From assembly GCA_041581055.1 (NCBI GenBank), contig JBFGCT010000099.1, positions 1 through 14,797 of the forward strand: a DNA stretch of 14,797 nucleotides. The letters run 5' to 3'. Both the position numbers and the translations under genes were made by a program. Below, one piece after another: positions 1-6,791 of this stretch. The stretch comes from JBFGCT01 sp041581055 (GTDB taxonomy: Bacteria > Actinomycetota > Acidimicrobiia > Acidimicrobiales > Ilumatobacteraceae). The notes beneath the pieces were generated by a model. It was not told the origin of the DNA. It saw only the letters and a program-made list of their open reading frames with translations, and searched no databases. The stretch's first letter is position 1; each line of letters begins with the position of its first letter.

Positions 1-172
1 CACCTGGTGCGACGCCCACCACATCGTCCACCGCGCCGACCACGGCCCGACCAACGACGACAACCTCGTCCTGCTCTGCCACCGCCACCACCAACTCACC
101 CACCAACCAGGCTGGACCATCACCGGCACCGGCGCCGAACTCCGAGTGGCCAACCCCGACGGATCCACCGAG
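1..172 (+). repeat. Direct repeat copy A (HNH-encoding)
   Basis: This segment matches 7775-7946 without gaps, with about 13 mismatches by hand count. The similarity is coding (the HNH core of two paralogues) and falls away in the Pro-rich tails. Confidence 0.85.
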
Positions 173-310
173 GTGTCCAAGCCGCCCGGTGCCGGAGCGA
201 CCCGTGCCGGCACGACCGGGCGAGAGCCACCAGATGAAGACGCCACCGCATCCGACGATGCGGCCGAGGTCCCGTGGGATCTGCAACCCGAACAGCTGAC
301 CCTTGCCTGA
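2..310 (+). CDS. DUF222/HNH endonuclease (13E12-type), C-terminal part only
   Basis: The gene is open at the left edge, so only its last 102 codons are seen. They carry the core of an HNH nuclease: CDAHHIVH, then the asparagine-containing loop GPTNDDNLVLLC and the zinc-type CHRHHQL segment. This fold cuts DNA with one metal ion. After it comes a disordered Pro/Thr/Gly tail ending in EQLTLA. The frame is fixed by alignment with the complete paralogue at 6792-8081, which ends in the same EQLTLA and is about 92% identical over the first 172 nt by hand count. The family is usually an N-terminal DUF222 domain plus a C-terminal HNH domain, and its physiological role is unsettled. The only gene beyond its stop faces it on the other strand. 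Confidence 0.85.
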   Translation, partial: TWCDAHHIVHRADHGPTNDDNLVLLCHRHHQLTHQPGWTITGTGAELRVANPDGSTEVSKPPGAGATRAGTTGREPPDEDATASDDAAEVPWDLQPEQLTLA

Positions 311-369
311 CCGACGCGGGGATGTCCTCGACACCGCACGCCGCTGCCCGACCGTCGAGACCGGTGCCC

Positions 370-1155
370 TCAGCGCAGGAAGTCGAGCGCGAACTCCTGC
401 CCGGGGACGGTCAGCTCCAACAGGCTCGACTCCGGGTCGAGGAGGCCGGTGACGTCGTACGACGTTCCTGGCGTGACGTAGGGCTCTCCGATGCTCGGAT
501 CGGCCACGAAGGCGAGGACCATCGTCGCCTCGAAGCTGAGCCCGATGTCGGTCTCCTCCAAACGGGGGGTGGTCGCCGGGTCGATGGTGGACTCGTTGGT
601 GACCTCGGTGACGAAGTTGGTGTCGGTCCGGGTGTCGAGTCCGGTCTCGGAGTACGTGTACGAGTACTCGCCGCTCACCGAGCCGTCGGGCTCGATCACG
701 ATGACGCCGTCGGCCGACAGGAAGCGCTCGACGAAGGGCTCGACCGCGACCCGCAACGACCGCTCCTGGAGCCGGTAGACGCCGGCCACCGAAGCGAACG
801 TGGTGTCGTCATCGTCGGCGGCGCTCTCGGCCGGATCCGGTGCCGCGACCACCGGGTCCGGGTCCGGTTCGTCGGACGGGGCGAGTTCGGCATCCGGCGC
901 GGGCGGGGCGAGCTCCGGCCCGACCTGTTCGGCTGTCTCCTGCCGCGGGGGGTCGTTGTCGCCGTCGCTGAAGATCCCGACGAGAAAGGTCGTCCCGATC
1001 CCCAGGAGCACGACGAGCACCATCGCCACGAGCCACAGCAGCCAATGGTGCGGCTTGATCCAGATCAGGCTGTTCTCGAACGCCCCCCGCCACGACGAAG
1101 CCGCCTCGGAACGCACCTCGCTGTTCGACTGCTCCCTCTCGCGCTGGTCGGTCAT
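370..1155 (-). CDS. Single-pass membrane protein with extracytoplasmic domain, unknown function
   Basis: 261 residues. The N-terminus (1-37) is charged and probably cytoplasmic. One hydrophobic segment spans about residues 38-62. A Pro/Asp/Glu-rich linker (about 63-118) leads to a C-terminal domain (about 119-261) that looks beta-rich, with alternating polar and hydrophobic residues. I do not recognise the domain. The layout suggests a type II membrane protein holding an outside domain on a flexible acidic stalk. ATG 1155 is the natural start, although no strong ribosome site precedes it. The gene is divergent from the NPAEP-peptide gene and convergent with the HNH fragment. A much longer frame across it on plus is an antisense shadow. 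Being a real gene is well supported; function is unknown. Confidence 0.8.
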   Translation of the reverse strand: MTDQREREQSNSEVRSEAASSWRGAFENSLIWIKPHHWLLWLVAMVLVVLLGIGTTFLVGIFSDGDNDPPRQETAEQVGPELAPPAPDAELAPSDEPDPDPVVAAPDPAESAADDDDTTFASVAGVYRLQERSLRVAVEPFVERFLSADGVIVIEPDGSVSGEYSYTYSETGLDTRTDTNFVTEVTNESTIDPATTPRLEETDIGLSFEATMVLAFVADPSIGEPYVTPGTSYDVTGLLDPESSLLELTVPGQEFALDFLR

Positions 1156-1185
1156 CGCCCGGACCCGCGCCCACGTGAACGGAGC

Positions 1186-1198
1186 ATGATCGCATCAT
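1186..1198. promoter_or_regulatory. Palindrome ATGAT-CGC-ATCAT in divergent intergenic region
   Basis: Perfect 5-nt arms around a 3-nt centre lie 31 nt upstream of the membrane protein start (1155). It could be an operator for that gene. It is short and may be chance. Confidence 0.25.
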
Positions 1199-1266
1199 CA
1201 CCCGTCGGCGGCAGGACCCGCCAGAGGCGTTCGTCAGGTCAACGGATCTCGGTGACCGGCCGGACG

Positions 1267-1284
1267 ACGAGAAGCACGTCTCGT
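1267..1284. repeat. Inverted repeat ACGAGA-N6-TCTCGT
   Basis: A 6-bp perfect stem with a 6-nt loop lies in the 208-nt divergent gap 1156-1363. It could be a regulator site or a leader hairpin for the NPAEP-peptide gene. No convincing -10 box is visible in this gap. Confidence 0.25.
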
Positions 1285-1363
1285 GGGAACCGGCGCGCCG
1301 CCCGGAACGTCGAATCGCGATCGGACTGCCGGAGGAACCTGCAGCACATGGAGAGGAGTAGCC

Positions 1364-1687
1364 ATGAACCGTTCGACCCAGACCCACCCCCATCTCACCC
1401 GCACTCGCCGACGGGCGCTCGCCGTGCCGTTCGTGATCACCTTCGCCGCCGCGGGCGCCGCCTGCGGCACGGAGGCCAAGGTCGTCCCGGCCGGCGGCCA
1501 ACCCGTGACGACCGACGTCATCTCCAACCCCGCCGAGCCGGGGTCCGAGCCCGAGCAGGAGGTGACGATCTCGAACCCGGCCGAGCCGCCAGTCGAGACG
1601 ACCTCGAACCCGGCGGAGCCAGATTGGGTTCCCCCGGAAGACGATCTCCTGGTGATCGCCAACCCCGCGTTCCCCGGAGACGGGTGA
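1364..1687 (+). CDS. Short exported peptide with four NPA(E/F)P repeats
   Basis: 107 residues. ATG 1364 is chosen because GGAGAGGAG lies just upstream; a GTG 27 codons earlier has no such site. The basic N-terminus (RTRRR) and hydrophobic stretch (about 18-33) end at a single cysteine, C34, so it is a signal peptide or a weak lipobox (GAAC). The mature part is low-complexity and acidic, with four copies of one motif: ISNPAEP at 53-59 and 69-75, TSNPAEP at 80-86 and IANPAFP at 98-104. Codons differ between copies, which suggests selection on the peptide instead of recent DNA duplication. The ferritin-like gene starts 7 nt downstream, so the two are surely co-transcribed. I know no family for it; it could be a substrate, partner or surface anchor of the diiron protein. 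Confidence 0.8.
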   Translation: MNRSTQTHPHLTRTRRRALAVPFVITFAAAGAACGTEAKVVPAGGQPVTTDVISNPAEPGSEPEQEVTISNPAEPPVETTSNPAEPDWVPPEDDLLVIANPAFPGDG

Positions 1688-1694
1688 TGCGCCG

Positions 1695-2498
1695 ATGATG
1701 GCCCCGGCCTCCGACGCGGTGCGGGCCCAGTGGGAGCGCCAGGTGTCGGCCGAGTACCGCTCGTCGGCGCTCGCACAGCAGCTCACACTGTGGCTCACCC
1801 AGATCGGGGCGTCGCCTGACCTGATCGAGGCTGGCCTGCGCATCGCGCAGGACGAGCTCGACCACGCCCGGGAGAGCTTCGAGGTCTATCGAGCCGCCGG
1901 CGGGTTGAGAGCGGTCGCCCTCGAGCGGCCGCGACTGGTGACCGGCGGGGGCGCCGACGAGGACCTCGAACTGCAGGTGCTCGACGCCGCCGTCACCGTG
2001 TTCTGCCTCGGCGAGACCGTCGCCGTGCCGCTGTTCCGACACTTGCGTTCGGGGTGCGACAACGCCGATGCCGGCGCCGTGCTGGACCGCATCGTCAACG
2101 ACGAGCCGAGGCACAGCTCGTTCGGGTGGGATCTGCTGGACTGGCTGCTCGACGGGCCGTGTGCCGGCAGGGAGGACCGGGTGCAGCACGCGCTCGTCCG
2201 CGGGTTCCGCGGACTCGATCGGGCCTACGGACACCGCGGCGTCGCGACGACGTCAGCCTTCCCCGACGCCGATCGCGCCTGGGGGCTCGCGCCGCGCCGG
2301 GAGTACGCCGGGATCCTCGACACGACGTTCGGCCGGGTCTGGCGTCGCCGGTTCGCGGCGCACGGCATCGATGCGGAACCGGCGTGGAACGATCGAACGT
2401 CGTGGCACGCGCAGCCGGCGAGTGACCAGCACACCGGCGATGACCACCGGCACGGTGACGACGGCGTCGGGCACGCCGTGGTCGTCGAGCAGGGCTGA
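1695..2498 (+). CDS. Ferritin-like diiron protein
   Basis: 267 residues. A four-helix diiron carboxylate signature is complete: E20, E54-x2-H57 (DELDH), E107 (LGETV) and E137-x2-H140 (NDEPRH). This places it in the ferritin-like superfamily, whose members store iron or use O2 at a diiron centre for oxidation. Spacing and length fit an enzyme-like member better than a classical ferritin (about 160-180 residues). Residues 170-240 form an additional Arg/Trp-rich region, and the end (about 244-260) is rich in His and Asp, a possible metal-binding tail. Two adjacent ATG codons (1695 and 1698) are possible starts. The gene follows the NPAEP-peptide gene by 7 nt, so the peptide is a natural candidate for partner or substrate; that is inference. 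Its exact subfamily was not identified. Confidence 0.8.
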   Translation: MMAPASDAVRAQWERQVSAEYRSSALAQQLTLWLTQIGASPDLIEAGLRIAQDELDHARESFEVYRAAGGLRAVALERPRLVTGGGADEDLELQVLDAAVTVFCLGETVAVPLFRHLRSGCDNADAGAVLDRIVNDEPRHSSFGWDLLDWLLDGPCAGREDRVQHALVRGFRGLDRAYGHRGVATTSAFPDADRAWGLAPRREYAGILDTTFGRVWRRRFAAHGIDAEPAWNDRTSWHAQPASDQHTGDDHRHGDDGVGHAVVVEQG

Positions 2499-2558
2499 GC
2501 CCGCGGGCCCAGCGCCCACGCCCCGCGAAGGCCGGTCGGGCGACCCGCGCCGCCCGGG

Positions 2559-3635
2559 TCAGATCGGGAAGCGGTGCCGGATCCAGTCGGCGTAGAGGGG
2601 ATCGACGACGTGGAGGCGGCCATCGGCCTCGATGATCTGGCCGCGCTCGAGCAGGCGGGCACGGGCGTGCTGGGCAGACGAGCGAGAGAGTGACAGCAAC
2701 TCGGCGTCGCGGCCGAACAACACACCGTTCGAGGCGGCGAGCCGCATGGCGGCCTGGTGGGCGGGTTGCAGGCCGGAGAAGCGGGTCTCGTGGCTGTCGG
2801 CCGTGGCCAACCGGCAGTGCTCGAGGGCGCTCGGCCACACGTCGAGCGGGTCGATGCCGTCGCGCCACAGGCTCCAGGCCGCGTCGGCGAGTTGCATCGA
2901 GCGTTGCGGGTGGCCGCCGGCGAAGCCGTGGATGCGGCCTGCGAGGCCGGGCGGTGCTCCGCCGTCGAAGCCCAGGTCGATGATGTCGGTGAGGGCGACC
3001 AGGCCGAGCGGGCCGACCTCGACCAGGTCGGCTTGGGCGTAGAACGGCTGATCGGTGTCGGTGAACAGCATCCGCATCGTCGATGGCTCCGAGCCGGCGA
3101 ACAGGAGGCCGATGTGTTGGTAGTGGTGCTGGAGCTTGGTGCGCAGCAACCCGGCCGCGCCGTCGACGCGGGTGATCGAGGAGAACTCGTCGAGAACGAT
3201 CACGGTCGGGTTCGATCGGGCGTGGGCGACGACGACGTCGACGAGTGCGTCGACGGTCGCGTCGGGGTCGGGCCGCTGCGGGCGGGCGAGCGTCGCCTTC
3301 ACGACGCCGAGGTTGACCTCGAGTCCGGCCGCGACCCGATCGAGCCCGCGGCGGCGGGAGGCGGGGACCGAGACCAGGGCGTCGTCGAGGCGGGCGGCGA
3401 GATCGGCCCACGATCGCAGCTCGTAGAGATCGACACCGATGACGGTGACGGTCGCATCGAGACGCGCCTCGATGCAACCGAGCACGCTCGTCTTGCCGAA
3501 CCGGCGGGGCGCGACCAACACGGTCGGCCGATGACGGCTGACCCGCTCGACGAGATCGTCGATCAGCGCGTCGCGCCCGTGGACGTCCTCGGGCGCCAGC
3601 GGTCCGTGATGGGGGAACGGGCTCTTCGCGAGCAT
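2559..3635 (-). CDS. COG1672-type P-loop ATPase with C-terminal winged helix
   Basis: 358 residues from ATG 3635. Walker A is APRRFGKTS (42-50) and Walker B is VIVLDEF (145-151). A sensor-like LLFAGS follows at 177-182, and GGHPQ at 240-244 is typical of this ATPase group. Residues about 286-345 look like a winged helix-turn-helix, ending in the usual DPLYADWIR. Such archaeal-type ATPases (STAND/SWACOS lineage) are thought to act as signalling or defence switches, and many have DNA-binding ends. A longer frame to 3776 is possible but would translate through the promoter, so ATG 3635 is preferred. The twin palindromes upstream suggest repression, possibly by this protein itself. It converges on the ferritin-like gene across a 60-nt GC-rich gap. 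Confidence 0.85.
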   Translation of the reverse strand: MLAKSPFPHHGPLAPEDVHGRDALIDDLVERVSRHRPTVLVAPRRFGKTSVLGCIEARLDATVTVIGVDLYELRSWADLAARLDDALVSVPASRRRGLDRVAAGLEVNLGVVKATLARPQRPDPDATVDALVDVVVAHARSNPTVIVLDEFSSITRVDGAAGLLRTKLQHHYQHIGLLFAGSEPSTMRMLFTDTDQPFYAQADLVEVGPLGLVALTDIIDLGFDGGAPPGLAGRIHGFAGGHPQRSMQLADAAWSLWRDGIDPLDVWPSALEHCRLATADSHETRFSGLQPAHQAAMRLAASNGVLFGRDAELLSLSRSSAQHARARLLERGQIIEADGRLHVVDPLYADWIRHRFPI

Positions 3636-3641
3636 CCTTCG

Positions 3642-3669
3642 AATATACCATTTCTTGGTAGCTGTTGAA
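3642..3669 (-). promoter_or_regulatory. Promoter of the ATPase gene, probably leaderless
   Basis: On the minus strand a -35-like TTCAAC (3669-3664) lies 16 nt from a -10 box TATATT (3647-3642). Six nt then separate the -10 box from ATG 3635, so transcription should begin at or next to the start codon. The site is an AT-rich island in a GC-rich sequence. Confidence 0.6.
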
Positions 3670-3684
3670 TACCAAATCATGGTA
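3646..3684. promoter_or_regulatory. Twin operator: two TACCA-N5-TGGTA palindromes
   Basis: Two copies of the same 15-bp palindrome lie at 3646-3660 (centre TTTCT) and 3670-3684 (centre AATCA), 24 bp apart centre to centre. Arms are identical and perfect while the centres differ, as expected for binding sites of a dimeric regulator. The first overlaps the ATPase -10 box, and the -35 lies between the two. Occupation should block transcription. The winged-helix ATPase is the nearest candidate ligand. The divergent cupin gene could also respond. Confidence 0.65.
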
Positions 3685-3753
3685 GATCCGGTTGCACGAC
3701 GACGTCGCGGCCACGGGGTACGTTGGCGTCGAGCCACGTCGAGAGGAGCGCTC

Positions 3754-4290
3754 ATGGGAGTCAGGAGGGTCGTCACCGGCCACGACGGCGAGGGGAAGGC
3801 GGTCTTCGCCGGCGACGAGGTGGTCGAGCCGATCCACCTCGACCTCGTGCCCGGCAGCGAGTTCTACCGTCTGTGGGGCGCCGACGAGCCGCCGCACTTC
3901 CCCGACGACGGGTCCCAGCCGCCGGGCGAGCAGTACTTCCCGCCGCTCGGCGGGTTCCGGGTCGGGATGTTCACCGTCGCCCCCGACACGACGGTGATGG
4001 TCGAGAACATCGACATCGGGGCGGCGTTGGCCGAGATGGAGTCGGCGCTGCCGGGGATGGCCGCCCACATGGAGCCGGACAACCCGGGGATGCACACGAC
4101 CGCGACGGTCGACTTCGAGTACGTCGTGTCCGGCCGGTGCGTCCTCGAGCTCGACGACGGCGCGACACGCGAGCTCGGCCCGGGCGACACCGTCGTCCAG
4201 AACGGCACCCGCCACGCCTGGCGCAACCCGTTCGACGAGCCCTGCCGGATGGTCGTCGTCCTCGTCGGCGCGCGTCACGACGGGGTGTGA
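3754..4290 (+). CDS. Cupin-domain protein
   Basis: 178 residues from ATG 3754, preceded by GAGAGGAG at good distance; the frame is open further upstream but enters the operator region. The C-terminal half has the cupin_2 pattern: MHTTATVDFEYVVSGRCVLE (about 112-131), then LGPGDTVVQNGTRHAWRN. H113 and the His of RHAW are likely metal or substrate ligands. Close relatives are small beta-barrel proteins found beside catabolic genes, often without an assigned reaction. The N-terminal half (about 1-100) has an Asp/Pro-rich segment and no second cupin motif. No metabolic gene lies next to it. It shares the intergenic region with the ATPase gene but has no clear promoter of its own. Confidence 0.8.
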   Translation: MGVRRVVTGHDGEGKAVFAGDEVVEPIHLDLVPGSEFYRLWGADEPPHFPDDGSQPPGEQYFPPLGGFRVGMFTVAPDTTVMVENIDIGAALAEMESALPGMAAHMEPDNPGMHTTATVDFEYVVSGRCVLELDDGATRELGPGDTVVQNGTRHAWRNPFDEPCRMVVVLVGARHDGV

Positions 4291-4357
4291 CCGGACCGCG
4301 CCGTCGTCATGGCGGACGACCGTCGCCCGGGCGCGGCGCTGCTCGCGATGTGCTTTC

Positions 4358-5338
4358 ATGGAACGCATGAGACCCCGGGCACGTCGACTCGCCGCCGGAG
4401 TACTGGCGTGCGCGATCGGCGTGTCGAGTGCCGCTGCGACCGGCGGGGCGAGCAACCACCGGGCGATCCCGGCCGGCGACTGGACGGGCGTCATCACCTT
4501 CTTCGGTGAAACCGGCACCGCCCAGGGCGATTTCGAGGGATCGTTCCGGCTGCAGGCCGCGGGCGGCGTGTCGACCGGGGACTTCGACTGGCAGGGCATC
4601 GTCAACACCGCGGCTGGCAACGTCGCGGTCACGATCGTCGGCGAGATCACGGGTGACACCACGTCACCGCTGTTCAACCTCACGGGCGGCACGAGCGGTG
4701 GCATCCCGATCCCGGACGCCACCGGCAGCGGCAACATCGTCCTCACCAACGTCACGTGCGAGAGCATCGAGGGCACCGGCGAGAACATCACGACCGCGGC
4801 CCGGATCTCCGAGATCGAGTGGTTCGCGGTGCGCGCCGGTTCCGCGCTCGCCGGCGGGACCTTCTTCGACGACCTGAGGATGCTGCGCCTCGACACGATC
4901 AACCTCCTCGGGCAAATCGGAGAGGAGGACCCGCTCGTCCTCATCGTCGAGATCAACCGGCTCGCCGCCGAGGCCGACGCACTCCTTGCCGAGGTCGACC
5001 GGACGCCGGAGTGCCAGGCCTCCCACTTCCGGAGCCTGATCGCCTCCAACGTCGAACGGCTGGTCGAAGCGGTGCTCGAGGACCCCCGGCTCGCCGACGC
5101 CGCTGAGTTCGCCGACCTCGTGCTGCTCGCGCTGCGCGTCGGGGCGTGGGGGCCGGGCGCCGCCGACGCCGACGCGGTCGATCTCGAGGTCGCCATCATC
5201 GAGGAGCTCATCCGGCGGGTCGACGAGGCGATCGCCGCCGATGACGGTGTTGCGTTGCTGCACCTCGGCTGGCTGGCGTACATGCTCGGATTCGACGACC
5301 TCGGCGAACGGATCGCGGAAGCACTGGCCGCCCCATGA
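4358..5338 (+). CDS. Exported two-part protein, unknown function
   Basis: 326 residues from ATG 4358 (a second ATG at 4367 fits the signal peptide equally well). The N-terminus has an Arg-rich start and a hydrophobic core ending near ASAAATGGAS-like residues (about 22-32), so it is a Sec-type signal peptide. Residues about 37-140 are Gly/Thr-rich with alternating hydrophobic residues and look like a beta domain. Residues about 180-326 are strongly helical, with acidic Leu/Ala-rich segments. There are two cysteines in the mature part (134, 219), which could pair. I do not recognise either domain. The stop overlaps the lipoprotein start (ATGA), so the two are translated together and may act together at the cell surface. 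No promoter is obvious in the 67-nt gap upstream. Confidence 0.75.
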   Translation: MERMRPRARRLAAGVLACAIGVSSAAATGGASNHRAIPAGDWTGVITFFGETGTAQGDFEGSFRLQAAGGVSTGDFDWQGIVNTAAGNVAVTIVGEITGDTTSPLFNLTGGTSGGIPIPDATGSGNIVLTNVTCESIEGTGENITTAARISEIEWFAVRAGSALAGGTFFDDLRMLRLDTINLLGQIGEEDPLVLIVEINRLAAEADALLAEVDRTPECQASHFRSLIASNVERLVEAVLEDPRLADAAEFADLVLLALRVGAWGPGAADADAVDLEVAIIEELIRRVDEAIAADDGVALLHLGWLAYMLGFDDLGERIAEALAAP

Positions 5339-5895
5339 TGACTCGATCCATCGCCGCCATCGGGGTCGCCGTCGCGCTGCTTCTCGCATCATGCGGATCC
5401 GACGACGATGGGGCCGGCTCGACCGACCCGCCGGCGACCGCAGCACCGGCCACCGACGCACCTGACACGCCTGACCCGCCTCCGCCGACCGACGCCCCAC
5501 CGGCGACGGACGCTCCCCCGACCGAGCCGGCGCCGACCGAGCCGGCGGCGACCGAGCCGCCCTCGACCGAGCCGCCCGGCGAGGCGCCGTCGTTCGCCGC
5601 GACCGCCGGCCTGGGAACGGTCGAGCTCTCCCCCACCGCAGCGGGCGAGCCGCAGCCGTTGCTCGCCTGGACGCCGGTCGACGGTGCGGCGTCGTACCGC
5701 TTGGCCGTGCTCGCCGCCGACGGCAAGCCCTACTGGGCGTGGCTCGGGTCGGAGACCGAGGTTCGCTTCGGTGGTGCGCCAGACGGCGGCGGACAGACCG
5801 CGGTCCTCTTCGAGCCGATGACGTGGGCGGTGGTCGCACTCGGCGACGACGGCCTGCCGATCGCCGCCAGCCCGCGTGGCACGCTCACCCCCTGA
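5335..5895 (+). CDS. Lipoprotein with Pro/Thr-rich stalk
   Basis: 186 residues. The first two codons are both ATG (5335, 5338), and 5335 overlaps the preceding stop by 4 nt. The lipobox LLASC puts the lipidated cysteine at residue 20. A stalk of Pro, Thr, Ala and Asp (about 21-85) contains TEP repeats encoded by a 15-bp tandem repeat. The C-terminal domain (about 88-186) includes WTPVDGAASYRLAV, a pattern seen at the start of fibronectin type III-like domains, so a beta-sandwich is likely. It should sit on the outer face of the membrane. Translational coupling to the exported protein suggests a complex. Function is unknown. Confidence 0.8.
   Translation: MMTRSIAAIGVAVALLLASCGSDDDGAGSTDPPATAAPATDAPDTPDPPPPTDAPPATDAPPTEPAPTEPAATEPPSTEPPGEAPSFAATAGLGTVELSPTAAGEPQPLLAWTPVDGAASYRLAVLAADGKPYWAWLGSETEVRFGGAPDGGGQTAVLFEPMTWAVVALGDDGLPIAASPRGTLTP
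5518..5577 (+). repeat. Four tandem 15-bp units in lipoprotein stalk
   Basis: Four 15-nt units (5518-5532, 5533-5547, 5548-5562, 5563-5577) share the core CGACCGAGCCG. The first two are identical. They encode TEP-type five-residue repeats. Unit number probably varies between strains. Confidence 0.8.
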
Positions 5896-5976
5896 TTCGG
5901 CTCGCCTCCTGCCCCAACGATCCGCGGACGGTGCCGGAGGCGAGGGAGCGGACCGTCAGCGCGCACCTCCGGCAAG

Positions 5977-5985
5977 TGCTACAAA
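5977..5985 (+). promoter_or_regulatory. Candidate extended -10 promoter (TGC-TACAAA)
   Basis: An extended -10 pattern TGN followed by TACAAA lies 35 nt before ATG 6021, giving a short leader that holds the ribosome site GGGAG. No good -35 is visible, which extended -10 promoters tolerate. Confidence 0.4.
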
Positions 5986-6020
5986 CGGGACGTCGACAAA
6001 CGAGATTGCAGGGAGTGGCG

Positions 6021-6698
6021 ATGACCAGATGGAAGCGGGCAACAGTGATCGTCGGAGCGAGCGCGCTCGCGACGGCGGTCGGGATCGGCGGTGTCGCGTT
6101 CGTTCGGGCCGCACACGAGAGCGGCGCCATCCACGCCTGCGTGAAGGACTCGGGCAAGGTGCGCATCGTCGCCGGCGCCGGCGAGTGCGCAGCGAGCGAG
6201 TCTCCACTCGCCTGGAATCAAGCCGGACCGGCGGGACCGGCCGGGGCGGAAGGGCCCGCCGGCAGTGACGCCTCGGTGACCGCTGATTGGCACCGAAGTG
6301 AGGCCACGTCATTCGTCGTCGTCCCGATCACCGGAGGCGTGTCCTCCCCGACCTTGGTGGCCTCGGCGCCCATCGACGCCGGATCATCGCTGGTCTGGGG
6401 GCGTGTCAACGTGTCCGCGACGCCAGACTCGGGGTCTGCGGTCGGCGTGCAGTGTCAGCTGCGACTCGGCGGCGCGGCGCCGGACATTCTCGACGGTGTG
6501 CGGATCGAGGTCGGCGAATCGGCCGACGGGGAGCTGCGCGACGGTTTGGCGCTGATGGGCGCCGTCGACGTCACCGGGCCGGCGTCGGTCTCGATCCACT
6601 GCTCGAAGGACGCCACCGGATCAGCCACCGCGCTCCAACCGTCGATCGTCGTGCTCGACGTGGGGTCCGTCGACGTCACGACGATCAGCGCGCCCTGA
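6021..6698 (+). CDS. Secreted or anchored protein with short collagen-like segment
   Basis: 225 residues from ATG 6021, with GGGAG 6-10 nt upstream. A hydrophobic segment (about 7-29) is a signal peptide or membrane anchor. It is followed by a common actinobacterial exported-protein pattern: GAIHACVKDSGKVRIV, then a second cysteine (C56) and SPLAWNQ. A short collagen-like run of Gly-X-Y triplets follows (G69, G72, G75, G78, G81). Residues about 85-225 form a beta-rich domain with two further cysteines (C148, C199 approximately). The family is frequent in actinobacteria but has no established function; the triplets are too few for a long triple helix and may only aid trimer formation. The gene stands alone behind its own candidate promoter. 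Confidence 0.8.
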   Translation: MTRWKRATVIVGASALATAVGIGGVAFVRAAHESGAIHACVKDSGKVRIVAGAGECAASESPLAWNQAGPAGPAGAEGPAGSDASVTADWHRSEATSFVVVPITGGVSSPTLVASAPIDAGSSLVWGRVNVSATPDSGSAVGVQCQLRLGGAAPDILDGVRIEVGESADGELRDGLALMGAVDVTGPASVSIHCSKDATGSATALQPSIVVLDVGSVDVTTISAP

Positions 6699-6755
6699 GT
6701 CGCACCATTATCTACGGGCCTGGCGCAGAACCGCAAAGAAGAACTTCTCGCCGGG

Positions 6756-6784
6756 TTGGCGATCGAACACCTGTTCGGTATACT
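6756..6784 (+). promoter_or_regulatory. Promoter of the DUF222/HNH gene, probably leaderless
   Basis: A -35-like TTGGCG (6756-6761) and a -10 box TATACT (6779-6784) are separated by 17 nt. Only 7 nt (GGTGTCC) then precede ATG 6792, so the transcript should begin at or next to the start codon. No Shine-Dalgarno site is present. Confidence 0.7.
6763..6778. promoter_or_regulatory. LexA/SOS box inside the promoter spacer
   Basis: TCGAACACCTGTTCGG matches the actinobacterial LexA consensus TCGAAC-N4-GTTCGA at 11 of 12 fixed positions. It lies wholly between the -35 and -10 boxes, so bound LexA should exclude RNA polymerase. SOS boxes are known in front of 13E12-type genes in mycobacteria. The HNH gene is therefore expected to be induced by DNA damage. 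Confidence 0.8.
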
Positions 6785-6791
6785 GGTGTCC

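Noticed and set aside
274..1698. Long plus frame, 474 codons
   Set aside because: It is antisense to the membrane protein (370-1155) and then crosses the NPAEP-peptide gene in the wrong frame; its composition (Arg/Pro-rich, no domain) is that of a GC-rich shadow.
2499..2558. Palindromes GCCCGCGGGC and GGTCG-GG-CGACC between convergent genes, considered as terminators
   Set aside because: Arms are short or have loops too small for a hairpin, and there is no T-rich tract; GC-rich DNA gives such palindromes by chance.
2095..5283. Very long minus frame, 1062 codons
   Set aside because: It runs antisense or out of frame across the ferritin-like, ATPase, cupin and exported-protein genes, all of which carry clear motifs; Arg/Ser-rich low-complexity content fits a chance open frame in high-GC DNA.
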